A stretch of DNA of 20,600 bases, taken from positions 1 through 20,600 of the forward strand of contig JAGOCL010000007.1 of the NCBI GenBank assembly GCA_017998755.1. Direction: 5' to 3'. The notes beneath the pieces are model-generated. The model did not search any database. It was not told where the DNA came from and worked only from the letters and a program-made list of their open reading frames with translations. Source of the DNA: Spirochaetota bacterium (lineage in GTDB: Bacteria > Spirochaetota > GWE2-31-10 > MWDO01). Below are positions 14,269-20,600 of this stretch, piece by piece. Position numbers and translations under genes: made by a program. The first letter of the stretch is position 1, and each line of letters starts with the position of its first letter.

Positions 14269-16041
14269 ATGATAAAATTAACTATAGACGATAGAGAAAT
14301 CGAAGTTCCCGAGGGAACGACCGTCCTAAGCGCGGCAAAAACGGCCGGTATTGATATACCGACTTTATGTTTCCTTGAAAACGTCCACTCCGAAGGAATT
14401 TGCCGAATGTGCCTGGTGGAGGTGGACGGAAGACCGAATTTACTCGCATCTTGCGTTCTTAAAGCGGCAAACGGTATGAAAATAAAAACCAATACCCCTA
14501 AAATTTTAAGATCAAGAAAAACCGCTTTGGAATTAATTCTATCGAGACACGTTCAAGATTGTTTGAGATGCGAAAGAAACGTTAATTGCGAACTTCAGGC
14601 TTTAGCCGGTCAACTCGGAGTAGATTCGTTCAGATTTAGCGAAGATATAAAGGACCGAATTATCGACGACTCATCTTATTCGATAGTAAGAGATTCAGGA
14701 AAATGTATACTTTGCAGAAGATGCGTATCGGCGTGTCAGGAAATTCAGACTGTTCACACAATCGGCGTGATAGGAAGAGGGATCAAGTCTTTAATCTCTC
14801 CCGCTTTTAACATAATGGGAAACGCCGTGTGCGTTAATTGCGGTCAATGTTCAGCCGTTTGCCCGGTCAACGCCATATATGAGAAAGACGAGATCAAAGC
14901 CGTTGAAAAAGCCCTAAGAGATCCCGATAAATTCGTCGTCGTCCAAACCGCTCCGGCTATACGAGCGGCTTTGGGGGAGACTCAGGGGCTTCCGCCCGGA
15001 ACCTGCGTTACTAAAAAAATGACGACGGCTTTGAGATCTTTGGGATTCGACGCAATATTCGATACAAATTTCTCCGCAGATCTTACAATAATGGAAGAGG
15101 GGACTGAGCTTTTAAATAGATTAAAAAAAGTTATCCTAGATAAAGACCAAAACGTAAAACTTCCGATGACTACAAGTTGCTCGCCGGGATGGGTCAAATT
15201 CTTAGAACACTACTTTCCCAAACTTACCGATAACGTTTCTACGGCAAAGTCGCCTCAACAGATGATGGGCGCCGTAGTTAAAACCTATTACGCTAAAAAT
15301 AAAAATATCGATCCCAAGAATATCGTAGTAGTATCGATAATGCCCTGTACGGCAAAAAAATTTGAAGCTCGTAGACCCGAGATGTTTTCAAGCGGTTTTC
15401 AAGACGTAGATTACGTCCTGACGACTAGAGAATTGGGTAAAATGTTAAATAAAAACGGTATAAATCTTAAAAATCTTCCCGACAGCGATTTTGACGATCC
15501 GTTAGGTAAATCAACCGGGGCGGCGGATATATTCGCTAATAGCGGAGGAGTAACCGAAGCCGCGCTACGAACAGTTTACGAAATTGTTACCGGAAGAGAA
15601 CTTCCATCCGAAAACCTGCATGTTAAGGATCTAATGGATATAGAAGGAGTCAGAGAGATTTCTTTGACCTTCGACAACTGTTTACCCGAGTACTCTTGGC
15701 TTAACGGCGTTAAAGCGAACGTAGCGGTCGCGTCCGGCCTTAAGAACGCCAGATACCTTATGGAAAAAGTCGAGGCCGGAACCGCTCCATATCATTTTAT
15801 TGAAATAATGTGTTGTCCCGGAGGTTGTATAGGCGGCGGCGGACAACCTAGGATGACGACCGACGAAATTAGAAGATTAAGATTTAAAGCTATAAAAACC
15901 GAAGACGAGGGAAGATTATTAAGAAAATCCCACGAAAATCCTTCAATAAAAGAGATATATGAGAAATTTCTCGGTAAACCCAATAGCGAATTGTCGCATA
16001 AATTATTACACACAAAATATACAAAAAGAAATATTTATTAA
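14269..16041 (+). CDS. hydA: HydA: catalytic subunit of the [FeFe]-hydrogenase
   Basis: 590 residues. N-terminal [2Fe-2S] domain (Cys34, 45, 48, 62); His-ligated [4Fe-4S] site His94-x3-Cys98-x2-Cys101-x5-Cys107; two [4Fe-4S] ferredoxin motifs (Cys146/149/152/156 and Cys188/191/194/198). The H-cluster domain follows: L1 TSCSPGW (302-308), L2 MPCTAKKFE (Cys360), L3 EIMCCPGGCIGGGGQP (Cys516 and Cys520). The Glu residues of MEEGTE (Glu277, Glu280) and Ser324 in STAKSPQQ match the proton path known from clostridial CpI. Oddities are Ser305, where CpI has a cluster-ligand Cys, and Cys515, where CpI has Ala. A small-subunit-like tail closes the protein. There is no extra C-terminal [2Fe-2S] domain. 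I used the ATG at 14269 because AGGAG lies seven bases upstream; the open frame extends back into hydB. It catalyses reversible H2 formation. Maturases HydE, HydF and HydG are not in this window. Confidence 0.95.
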   Translation: MIKLTIDDREIEVPEGTTVLSAAKTAGIDIPTLCFLENVHSEGICRMCLVEVDGRPNLLASCVLKAANGMKIKTNTPKILRSRKTALELILSRHVQDCLRCERNVNCELQALAGQLGVDSFRFSEDIKDRIIDDSSYSIVRDSGKCILCRRCVSACQEIQTVHTIGVIGRGIKSLISPAFNIMGNAVCVNCGQCSAVCPVNAIYEKDEIKAVEKALRDPDKFVVVQTAPAIRAALGETQGLPPGTCVTKKMTTALRSLGFDAIFDTNFSADLTIMEEGTELLNRLKKVILDKDQNVKLPMTTSCSPGWVKFLEHYFPKLTDNVSTAKSPQQMMGAVVKTYYAKNKNIDPKNIVVVSIMPCTAKKFEARRPEMFSSGFQDVDYVLTTRELGKMLNKNGINLKNLPDSDFDDPLGKSTGAADIFANSGGVTEAALRTVYEIVTGRELPSENLHVKDLMDIEGVREISLTFDNCLPEYSWLNGVKANVAVASGLKNARYLMEKVEAGTAPYHFIEIMCCPGGCIGGGGQPRMTTDEIRRLRFKAIKTEDEGRLLRKSHENPSIKEIYEKFLGKPNSELSHKLLHTKYTKRNIY

Positions 16042-16068
16042 TTAAAATAATGATTTTTTATTTTTTTG

Positions 16069-16077
16069 TGTTATAAT
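16069..16077 (+). promoter_or_regulatory. Candidate extended -10 promoter for the SH3-domain gene
   Basis: TGTTATAAT lies about 30 bases before the ATG at 16107. No clear -35 box is visible, as expected for an extended -10 promoter. The start would be about 16084, giving a leader of about 23 bases with AAGGAGG. It suggests that the SH3 gene can be expressed independently of hydA. Confidence 0.5.
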
Positions 16078-16106
16078 ATATCTTGCGATAGAAGGAGGAT
16101 ATTTTT

Positions 16107-16601
16107 ATGAAAAGAAATTTTATAGTTATTATATCTCTGTTTTTGATAGCTTCTTTCGGTTTTGCTAAAGAAGCGTTTGTGAAGGCTCGAATTTGCCCGT
16201 ATTTTCAAGAAGCCAGCATGTCTTCTACTAAAATCGGGGCTTTAAATCATAACGACAAGGTAGACGTTATCGAAGTAAAAGGGGACTGGAGTTTTATCAA
16301 AATAAACGGCGTCTCGGGATACGTCAAGAATATGTTTTTAGGCGACGCGCCCGGAGTTAAAGTAAGTAGCGTTGCGGATAGTAAAACAGATTTGTCTTCC
16401 GTAGAGATACGAAAAAGAGCCAGTAACTTTACGTCAAGCGCGGCGGCCATAAGAGGGCTTTCGAGCGAAAGCGTAAGAGATCGAGAAAATTTATCTTTCA
16501 ACGACTATGATTTTGAATCCATAAAGTGGATTGAAAATACGTTCAGTTTTACGGAAGAAGAACTAATGGCGTTTTCTGAAGTAGAGTTTATAAATTTCTA
16601 A
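16107..16601 (+). CDS. Secreted bacterial SH3-domain protein
   Basis: 164 residues. A signal peptide ends at FGFA (about residue 20). Residues about 22-78 form a bacterial SH3 (SH3b) domain: VKARICPYFQEASMSSTKIG, a central KVDVIEVKGDWSFIKI strand pair and the closing GVSGYVKNMFLG. Such domains bind cell-wall peptides or act as targeting modules. The C-terminal half (about 85-164) is Ser- and Glu-rich, with no catalytic motif that I recognise. AAGGAGG lies ahead of the ATG. The gene follows hydA by 65 bases but has its own promoter candidate, and it is followed by a clear terminator. A functional link to hydrogenase is unlikely. Confidence 0.82.
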   Translation: MKRNFIVIISLFLIASFGFAKEAFVKARICPYFQEASMSSTKIGALNHNDKVDVIEVKGDWSFIKINGVSGYVKNMFLGDAPGVKVSSVADSKTDLSSVEIRKRASNFTSSAAAIRGLSSESVRDRENLSFNDYDFESIKWIENTFSFTEEELMAFSEVEFINF

Positions 16602-16624
16602 TTAAATTAAAGATTATTTAATAT

Positions 16625-16658
16625 AAGGTCGTCTTATTAGAAGACGATCTTTTTTTTT
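16625..16658 (+). terminator. Rho-independent terminator after the SH3-domain gene
   Basis: The stem AGGTCGTCTT (16626-16635) pairs with AAGACGATCT (16641-16650) with one G-U wobble and a five-base loop ATTAG. A run of T follows (16650-16658). This is the only convincing intrinsic terminator I found in the window. Confidence 0.85.
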
Positions 16659-16697
16659 GCTTAAATTTTTAAAAAACTAAATATTTATACTTTTTTA

Positions 16698-16726
16698 TTT
16701 ACAATATGGTACAAAATATTTATAAT
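16698..16726 (+). promoter_or_regulatory. Sigma70-type promoter for the M48 protease/barrel operon
   Basis: TTTACA (16698-16703) and TATAAT (16721-16726) are separated by exactly 17 bases. The start would be about 16733, with a leader of about 38 bases carrying GAGGGAG before the ATG at 16771. A second TATAAT at 16750-16755 lacks a good -35 box. Coming directly after the terminator, it marks a new transcription unit. Confidence 0.65.
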
Positions 16727-16770
16727 GTGATGATAATTGTTAAAAATTGTATAATACAACGAGGGAGTAT

Positions 16771-17592
16771 ATGAAATTTCTAAAAATTGTGTTAGCGTTT
16801 TCTATTTTAATCGTAAGTTGCAAAAGTATGGAAGAAATAAAACGCGAAAACGAAGTTGAAAAACAGCTCGAGGTTGCGGAAAAAGAGAAAGAGGTAGGAA
16901 GAGCGGCATTCGCTAAAATCGCCGGAAAATACGGCGTATTAAAAAACGAAGAAGCGACGTCTTACTTAAACAAACTCGGCAAGTCGTTGGCCCTTTATAC
17001 GGAGCGACAAGAAATCGAATACTTTTTTGCTATATTAAATACGGATCAAATAAACGCTTATTCGCTTCCCGGCGGATACATATTGATATCTAAAGGGACT
17101 ATAAACAGCATAGATAATCAATCGGCTCTGTTAGGCGTTCTAGCTCACGAGTTGGGGCATATTAATAAAAAACATATTCTGAAAAGAGTTAAAGTTGAAG
17201 TCAGATATAACTTCTTCGAAATGTTGGCGCGTATTATTTCGGGACCGAGACAAGTAATAACAAATATCGCTAATCAGATATCCGATCAAATCGAGGAAGA
17301 ACTTTTTATCAAAGGGCTCGATAGCGAAGACGAATTTGAAGCGGACAGATACGCTCTCGATCTGTTACAAAGTCTTAATATTAACGCTCGCGCATACATA
17401 GACTATCTTGCGTCGTTGTCCAATTACCCGGACGTAAAGGCCCTTGAAAACCTCGACGCGACGCACCCTAAAACTGAAGAAAGAATAAAAAATATGGAGG
17501 AATATATTATTCCGGATATAGACAAACTTAACGATTCTGAAAATTTCTTAAAATTTAAGTCTTTGGTTAAAAACGGGGAGGAGAAAAAATGA
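16771..17592 (+). CDS. M48-family zinc metalloprotease, lipoprotein (BepA/LoiP-like)
   Basis: 273 residues from the ATG at 16771, chosen because GAGGGAG precedes it and the signal peptide MKFLKIVLAFSILIVSC then starts at residue 1; the frame extends back to a TTG at 16747. Cys17 is the likely lipidated residue. A charged coiled-coil segment (about 20-45) leads into the peptidase: HELGH at 126-130 (zinc-binding His and catalytic Glu), a downstream EFEAD (188-192) carrying the third ligand, and THP (231-233) as in BepA/LoiP proteins. Family members sit at the inner face of the outer membrane and degrade or help assemble outer-membrane proteins. The stop codon overlaps the start of the beta-barrel gene in ATGA, which supports such a role. 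There are no TPR repeats, so it is closer to LoiP/YcaL in size than to BepA. Confidence 0.9.
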   Translation: MKFLKIVLAFSILIVSCKSMEEIKRENEVEKQLEVAEKEKEVGRAAFAKIAGKYGVLKNEEATSYLNKLGKSLALYTERQEIEYFFAILNTDQINAYSLPGGYILISKGTINSIDNQSALLGVLAHELGHINKKHILKRVKVEVRYNFFEMLARIISGPRQVITNIANQISDQIEEELFIKGLDSEDEFEADRYALDLLQSLNINARAYIDYLASLSNYPDVKALENLDATHPKTEERIKNMEEYIIPDIDKLNDSENFLKFKSLVKNGEEKK

Positions 17593-18977
17593 AAAGAATA
17601 ATCTTAACTTCAGTATTTTTTTTATTACTATTTAACGTTTCGGCAGACGAGAATCACTATATAAATTTATTTGTCGGAGACAGAGCGGCCGGACTCGCCG
17701 GCGCTTATACGGCGATAGCCGACGGACCGGAGGGAGCTTTTTACAATCCGGCGGGACTCGCTTACTCTTCTTCGAAGTATTTTTCATTGTCGGTCAACGC
17801 AGTTCAGTTTAAAATGTTGTATTATCACAAGGTTTTCCCGAAGTCCGACGGAACTCCATTTGATTATCTCAGATATTCTTTTTCTTTTATACCAAATTTC
17901 TTTGGTTTCATACAGAAACAAAAACACTTTACATTCGCCATAACTGTAACTAGCGCCGACAGCGAATTTTACGATCAAAGGGATAACGCTACAATTCTTA
18001 ATAATTTTGGACCTCCTTTGGGAGTAAGACCGACTAATTTAAACGTCAATTTTAACTTTACGGACATGGTTTATGAAATCGGGCCTTCTTTTGCTTTTTT
18101 GTTGCATAAAAAAGTATCGCTCGGATTCAACGCTTTTATAAGATATCGGGATAAGAAACTAATATCTCAAACTATTTATAAAATGGATACTTCGACACTC
18201 GACTTCTTTCAAGACGGGAGTATCTATAAAAACGAAAGAATAATAGGTATGAATTTCCAACTAGGACTTCAGTTTATGCCTATAGATAAATTGTCTATCG
18301 GTTACTCGATTTCTACCCCGTTCGATATTGTTGATATTACTACTTATCAATCAACGTCCAGTTATAAACTAAAATACCTCGACGCCACTACAGATACTTG
18401 GGTACTGGCGGTTGATCAAGATAGCGTAGTTAATAACACCTTAAAAGTTCTAAATATTGCCGAAAACGGCCTATTTCGACCTCTTTATATCAAACAAGCG
18501 CTTGGTATTTGCGTTTTTATCAGTAAATCGATGCTTCTGAGCTTGGACGGATACCTTTATATCCCAATACAACATCTCAACGCCTCTCAACAAGTTATAC
18601 GTTATCAGTACAATTCGTCTACTCAAAAATTCGACGAAGTTCTATTGGGAGATAGCGAAAAACTTAATATTATCGGCAACGTAGCTATTGGTTACGAGTG
18701 GTATATTACTCCGAATTTTCCTTTAAGACTCGGATTTTTTACCAACTTTACCAATACCCAAGTCATAAACGAAGGAGATATGAATAAGAAGGATTACATA
18801 CATATGTTTGGAGGAAGTTTAACGTTTGGATTCGCAACTTCGGATCTTTGCGTGAACCTTGGCATAGTCGCCTCCGGAGGAAGCGGTAAAGCTCAAATTA
18901 TCGGCGGAGTCGTTAATATTCAAACTGTGGACGCGCTATCAATGAACGTATTTATATCCGGAGGATACCAGTTCTAA
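17589..18977 (+). CDS. Outer-membrane beta-barrel protein (FadL/PorV/UPF0164-like)
   Basis: 462 residues. A signal peptide ends about FNVSA (residue 19). The start of the mature protein, GDRAAGLAGAYTAIADGPEGAFYNPAGLA (30-58), is the signature seen in FadL/PorV-like barrels and the spirochaete UPF0164 family, where an NPAGLA segment enters the barrel lumen. The rest alternates polar and hydrophobic residues with many aromatics, as transmembrane strands do, and the chain ends in ISGGYQF with a terminal Phe, as expected for recognition by the BAM machinery. It could transport hydrophobic compounds or serve as a structural outer-membrane component; the substrate is unknown. Start codon overlap with the M48 protease gene implies translational coupling and matched production. 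No T-rich terminator follows. Confidence 0.82.
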   Translation: MKRIILTSVFFLLLFNVSADENHYINLFVGDRAAGLAGAYTAIADGPEGAFYNPAGLAYSSSKYFSLSVNAVQFKMLYYHKVFPKSDGTPFDYLRYSFSFIPNFFGFIQKQKHFTFAITVTSADSEFYDQRDNATILNNFGPPLGVRPTNLNVNFNFTDMVYEIGPSFAFLLHKKVSLGFNAFIRYRDKKLISQTIYKMDTSTLDFFQDGSIYKNERIIGMNFQLGLQFMPIDKLSIGYSISTPFDIVDITTYQSTSSYKLKYLDATTDTWVLAVDQDSVVNNTLKVLNIAENGLFRPLYIKQALGICVFISKSMLLSLDGYLYIPIQHLNASQQVIRYQYNSSTQKFDEVLLGDSEKLNIIGNVAIGYEWYITPNFPLRLGFFTNFTNTQVINEGDMNKKDYIHMFGGSLTFGFATSDLCVNLGIVASGGSGKAQIIGGVVNIQTVDALSMNVFISGGYQF

Positions 18978-19084
18978 TTTTGCGACGCTACTGTATATGG
19001 CTTTGGGGAACTATCTATAAAAAAATACATATGTCGCAAAGCATCTTCCCGTACAATACCGCCATGTATTTCAACAACCCAAAC
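18974..19084 (-). pseudogene. Possible gene remnant (36 codons, no start)
   Basis: The minus strand between an in-frame TAA (19087-19085) and a TAG (18976-18974) reads as a protein-like stretch of 36 residues that includes EIHGGIVREDALRHMYFF and then DSSPKPYT. It has no plausible start codon at its beginning and no Shine-Dalgarno sequence. A second open stretch in another frame runs from about 19110. It may be the tail of a gene lost by deletion and frameshift, or merely chance. I do not recognise the family. Confidence 0.2.
18979..19040. repeat. Inverted repeat directly after the beta-barrel gene
   Basis: TTTGCGAC (18979-18986) and GTCGCAAA (19033-19040) are perfect 8-base inverted repeats, and ATATG (18995-18999) can pair with CATAT (19028-19032) inside them. 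It begins two bases after the stop codon. There is no T-run, so it is not a standard terminator. It could be an mRNA 3' stabiliser, an operator, or part of a decayed element. Confidence 0.45.
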
Positions 19085-19139
19085 TTATGTAAAATAACGA
19101 TATATCCCCGTAATAATTATATATAAAGTGTAAAATGTA

Positions 19140-19167
19140 TTGAGTATTGAGCTGTTTTTCATATAAG
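19140..19167 (+). promoter_or_regulatory. Candidate promoter for the MoxR/DUF58 operon
   Basis: TTGAGT (19140-19145) and TATAAG (19162-19167) are 16 bases apart. A second option shifted by seven bases, TTGAGC (19147-19152) with TATACA (19169-19174), also has 16-base spacing. Either gives a leader of about 25-35 bases ending in AGGAG (19193-19197). Confidence 0.4.
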
Positions 19168-19204
19168 TTATACATTAATATATCAATCGCATAGGAGTTA
19201 GTAA

Positions 19205-20191
19205 ATGGATTCTCAGGTTAAAGAAATACATTCCAAAGTTGAAAGAGAAGCTCCGACTATCGAATCGGTAATGTCCGAGTTGAAAAAACGTATTGTCGGG
19301 CAGGAGGAGATGTTGCAGGGGTTGCTTATCGGATTGCTTGCCAAAGGTCATATATTAGTTGAAGGGGTTCCGGGACTTGCAAAGACATTAACGGTAAAAA
19401 CGTTATCCGAAGTTTTGGATATAGATTTTAAAAGAATTCAATTCACTCCGGATTTACTGCCTTCGGATATTGTCGGTACTTTGATATACAATCAAAAAAT
19501 CGGCGAATTTGAGCCAAAAAAAGGGCCTGTTTTTACCAATTTTGTTTTGGCCGACGAGATTAATAGAGCTCCGGCCAAAGTTCAAGCGGCTTTACTTGAA
19601 GCGATGCAAGAGAAGCAGGTAACTATCGGGGAACGCGGTTATAAATTAGACCAGCCTTTTTTAGTTATGGCGACTCAGAATCCTATAGAGCAAGAGGGAA
19701 CTTACAATCTTCCCGAAGCTCAAATCGACAGGTTTATGTTAAAAATTAAAGTCGGTTATCCTAAGAAAGACGAAGAGAAGATCATACTTGACAGAATGAT
19801 TAGTCAAGAAGAAATAAAAGTTTCTAAAATGTTGTCGCGGGATAAAATTGTCGAATTGACAAATTTATCCGACGAGATATATATTAGCGATCGAATTAAA
19901 AATTATATCGTAGATATTGTACATTCCACAAGAGAGCCGGATGAATATAATTTAAAGATCAAGTCTCTGATCGATTACGGCGCGTCTCCCAGGGCGAGTA
20001 TATTTTTAGCGCGGGCGGCGAAAGCGAACGCGTTGTTATCGGGAAGGGGATTTGTTACGGCAGACGATATTAAATCGGTAAGTTTCGCCGTTTTAAGACA
20101 CAGGATTATTTTGAGTTATGAAGCGGAAGCCGAAGGGGTTACGTCTGAAGATATTATAACTCAAATTTTTAATACCATAATGGTTCCTTGA
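19205..20191 (+). CDS. MoxR-family AAA+ ATPase
   Basis: 328 residues, full length for the family. Walker A is EGVPGLAKT (53-61, the typical MoxR form), Walker B is FVLADE (113-118) with INRAPAKVQAALLEAM after it, sensor 1 is ATQNP (156-160), the arginine finger is in QIDRF (Arg176), and sensor 2 is in GASPRAS (Arg263). MoxR ATPases work as chaperones that remodel or activate partner proteins with VWA domains, often inserting metal cofactors. AGGAG lies seven bases before the ATG. The DUF58 gene follows 13 bases after its stop codon, the usual order of MoxR loci (for example the Bat operons). The secreted VWA protein encoded at 3934-5034 is on the wrong side of the membrane to be a direct partner. 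Confidence 0.95.
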   Translation: MDSQVKEIHSKVEREAPTIESVMSELKKRIVGQEEMLQGLLIGLLAKGHILVEGVPGLAKTLTVKTLSEVLDIDFKRIQFTPDLLPSDIVGTLIYNQKIGEFEPKKGPVFTNFVLADEINRAPAKVQAALLEAMQEKQVTIGERGYKLDQPFLVMATQNPIEQEGTYNLPEAQIDRFMLKIKVGYPKKDEEKIILDRMISQEEIKVSKMLSRDKIVELTNLSDEIYISDRIKNYIVDIVHSTREPDEYNLKIKSLIDYGASPRASIFLARAAKANALLSGRGFVTADDIKSVSFAVLRHRIILSYEAEAEGVTSEDIITQIFNTIMVP

Positions 20192-20204
20192 TAAAAGGTA
20201 CGGC

Positions 20205-20600
20205 ATGAAAGAAGAAGAGAAGATTCCGTTAGAGCTATTGAAAAAAATCAAAAAAATTGAGATTCGTTCGCGTCTTATGGTAAACGAAGCGATGAGCGGG
20301 GGATATAACTCTGTATTTCGCGGATACGGGATGGAATTTCAAGAGGTCAGAGAGTATTCCATAGGCGACGATTTTAGGCGTATCGACTGGAATGTTACCG
20401 CTCGTCATAATAACCTCTATATTAAGACTTTTAAAGAAGAACGCCAACTAAACGTTATGTTGTTGCTAGATACTTCGGGGTCTCTGGGATTTGGTTCAAA
20501 ATCTTCGACGAAACATGATAAAATGATAGAAACTTCGGCGATCTTAGCCCTTACGGCGATGGAGAATCAGGATAAGATCGGGGCGATATTTTTTACAAAT
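20205..20600 (+). CDS. DUF58-domain protein, truncated by the window edge (first 132 residues)
   Basis: The frame is open from the ATG at 20205 to the edge; AAGG lies six bases upstream. The hallmark DUF58 segment is present: EVREYSIGDDFRRIDWNVTAR (47-67). A VWA-like start follows with LLLDTSGSLGFG (86-97), where Asp89-x-Ser-x-Ser93 fits a MIDAS site. DUF58 proteins accompany MoxR ATPases and are thought to be their partners. No signal peptide is seen, so this part is cytoplasmic. Further VWA or Bat-type genes probably follow beyond the window. Confidence 0.92.
   Translation, partial: MKEEEKIPLELLKKIKKIEIRSRLMVNEAMSGGYNSVFRGYGMEFQEVREYSIGDDFRRIDWNVTARHNNLYIKTFKEERQLNVMLLLDTSGSLGFGSKSSTKHDKMIETSAILALTAMENQDKIGAIFFTN

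Noticed and set aside
18979..19040. Intrinsic terminator after the barrel gene
   Set aside because: The arms are separated by 46 bases and no T-run follows on either strand.
1..20600. CRISPR arrays, tRNA or rRNA genes, intact insertion sequences, phage genes
   Set aside because: Reading by eye showed no regular spaced repeats, cloverleaf-like segments, conserved rRNA sequence or transposase motifs.

Overview
The window is AT-rich, densely packed bacterial DNA. It encodes an [FeFe]-hydrogenase operon, three histidine-kinase-type proteins, several predicted lipoproteins and an outer-membrane-type beta-barrel protein. This suggests an anaerobic or fermentative diderm. Three lipoprotein signal peptides end in relaxed lipoboxes (LFANC, LFISC, LIVSC), and the barrel protein resembles the FadL/UPF0164-like proteins of spirochaetes. 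A spirochaete or a related candidate phylum is therefore my best guess, but no rRNA or marker gene is present to prove it. The class II lysyl-tRNA synthetase argues against Treponema and Borrelia, which use the class I enzyme. I saw no tRNA, rRNA, CRISPR array or intact insertion sequence.

Layout. 1-3855: a truncated lipoprotein gene, a GAF-domain histidine kinase (minus), a divergent receiver-histidine kinase hybrid (plus), and a small degenerate kinase (minus) whose stop codon interlocks with that of the hybrid. 3934-6527: a secreted von Willebrand A protein (minus), a CPBP/CAAX-type membrane protease (plus) and a MEMO-family protein (minus), with almost no intergenic space. 6739-7979: a LysM protein with a decayed M23 domain, and a lipoprotein of unknown function. 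8028-10187: lysyl-tRNA synthetase fused to a C-terminal HD phosphohydrolase-like domain. 10561-16041: hydC-hydB-hydA. HydB carries a GltD/NfnB-like FAD-NAD(P)H module in place of the usual C-terminal ferredoxin domain. 16107-18977: a secreted SH3 protein, a terminator, and an M48 lipoprotein protease translationally coupled to a beta-barrel protein. 19205-20600: a MoxR AAA+ ATPase followed by a truncated DUF58 protein.

How the genes work together. The hydrogenase operon should couple NADH and, through the extra module, probably NADPH to ferredoxin and H2. The M48 protease and barrel protein look like an outer-membrane quality-control factor with a client or partner. The MoxR/DUF58 pair begins a typical MoxR-VWA chaperone locus. 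The kinases probably form a local signalling group, although no DNA-binding regulator is present.

The most unusual points are the LysRS-HD fusion, the HydB architecture together with a Cys-to-Ser change in the H-cluster L1 motif of HydA, and strong promoters that abut start codons lacking Shine-Dalgarno sequences (possible leaderless mRNAs). Operator-like dyads also lie ahead of the MEMO gene and the hydrogenase operon.
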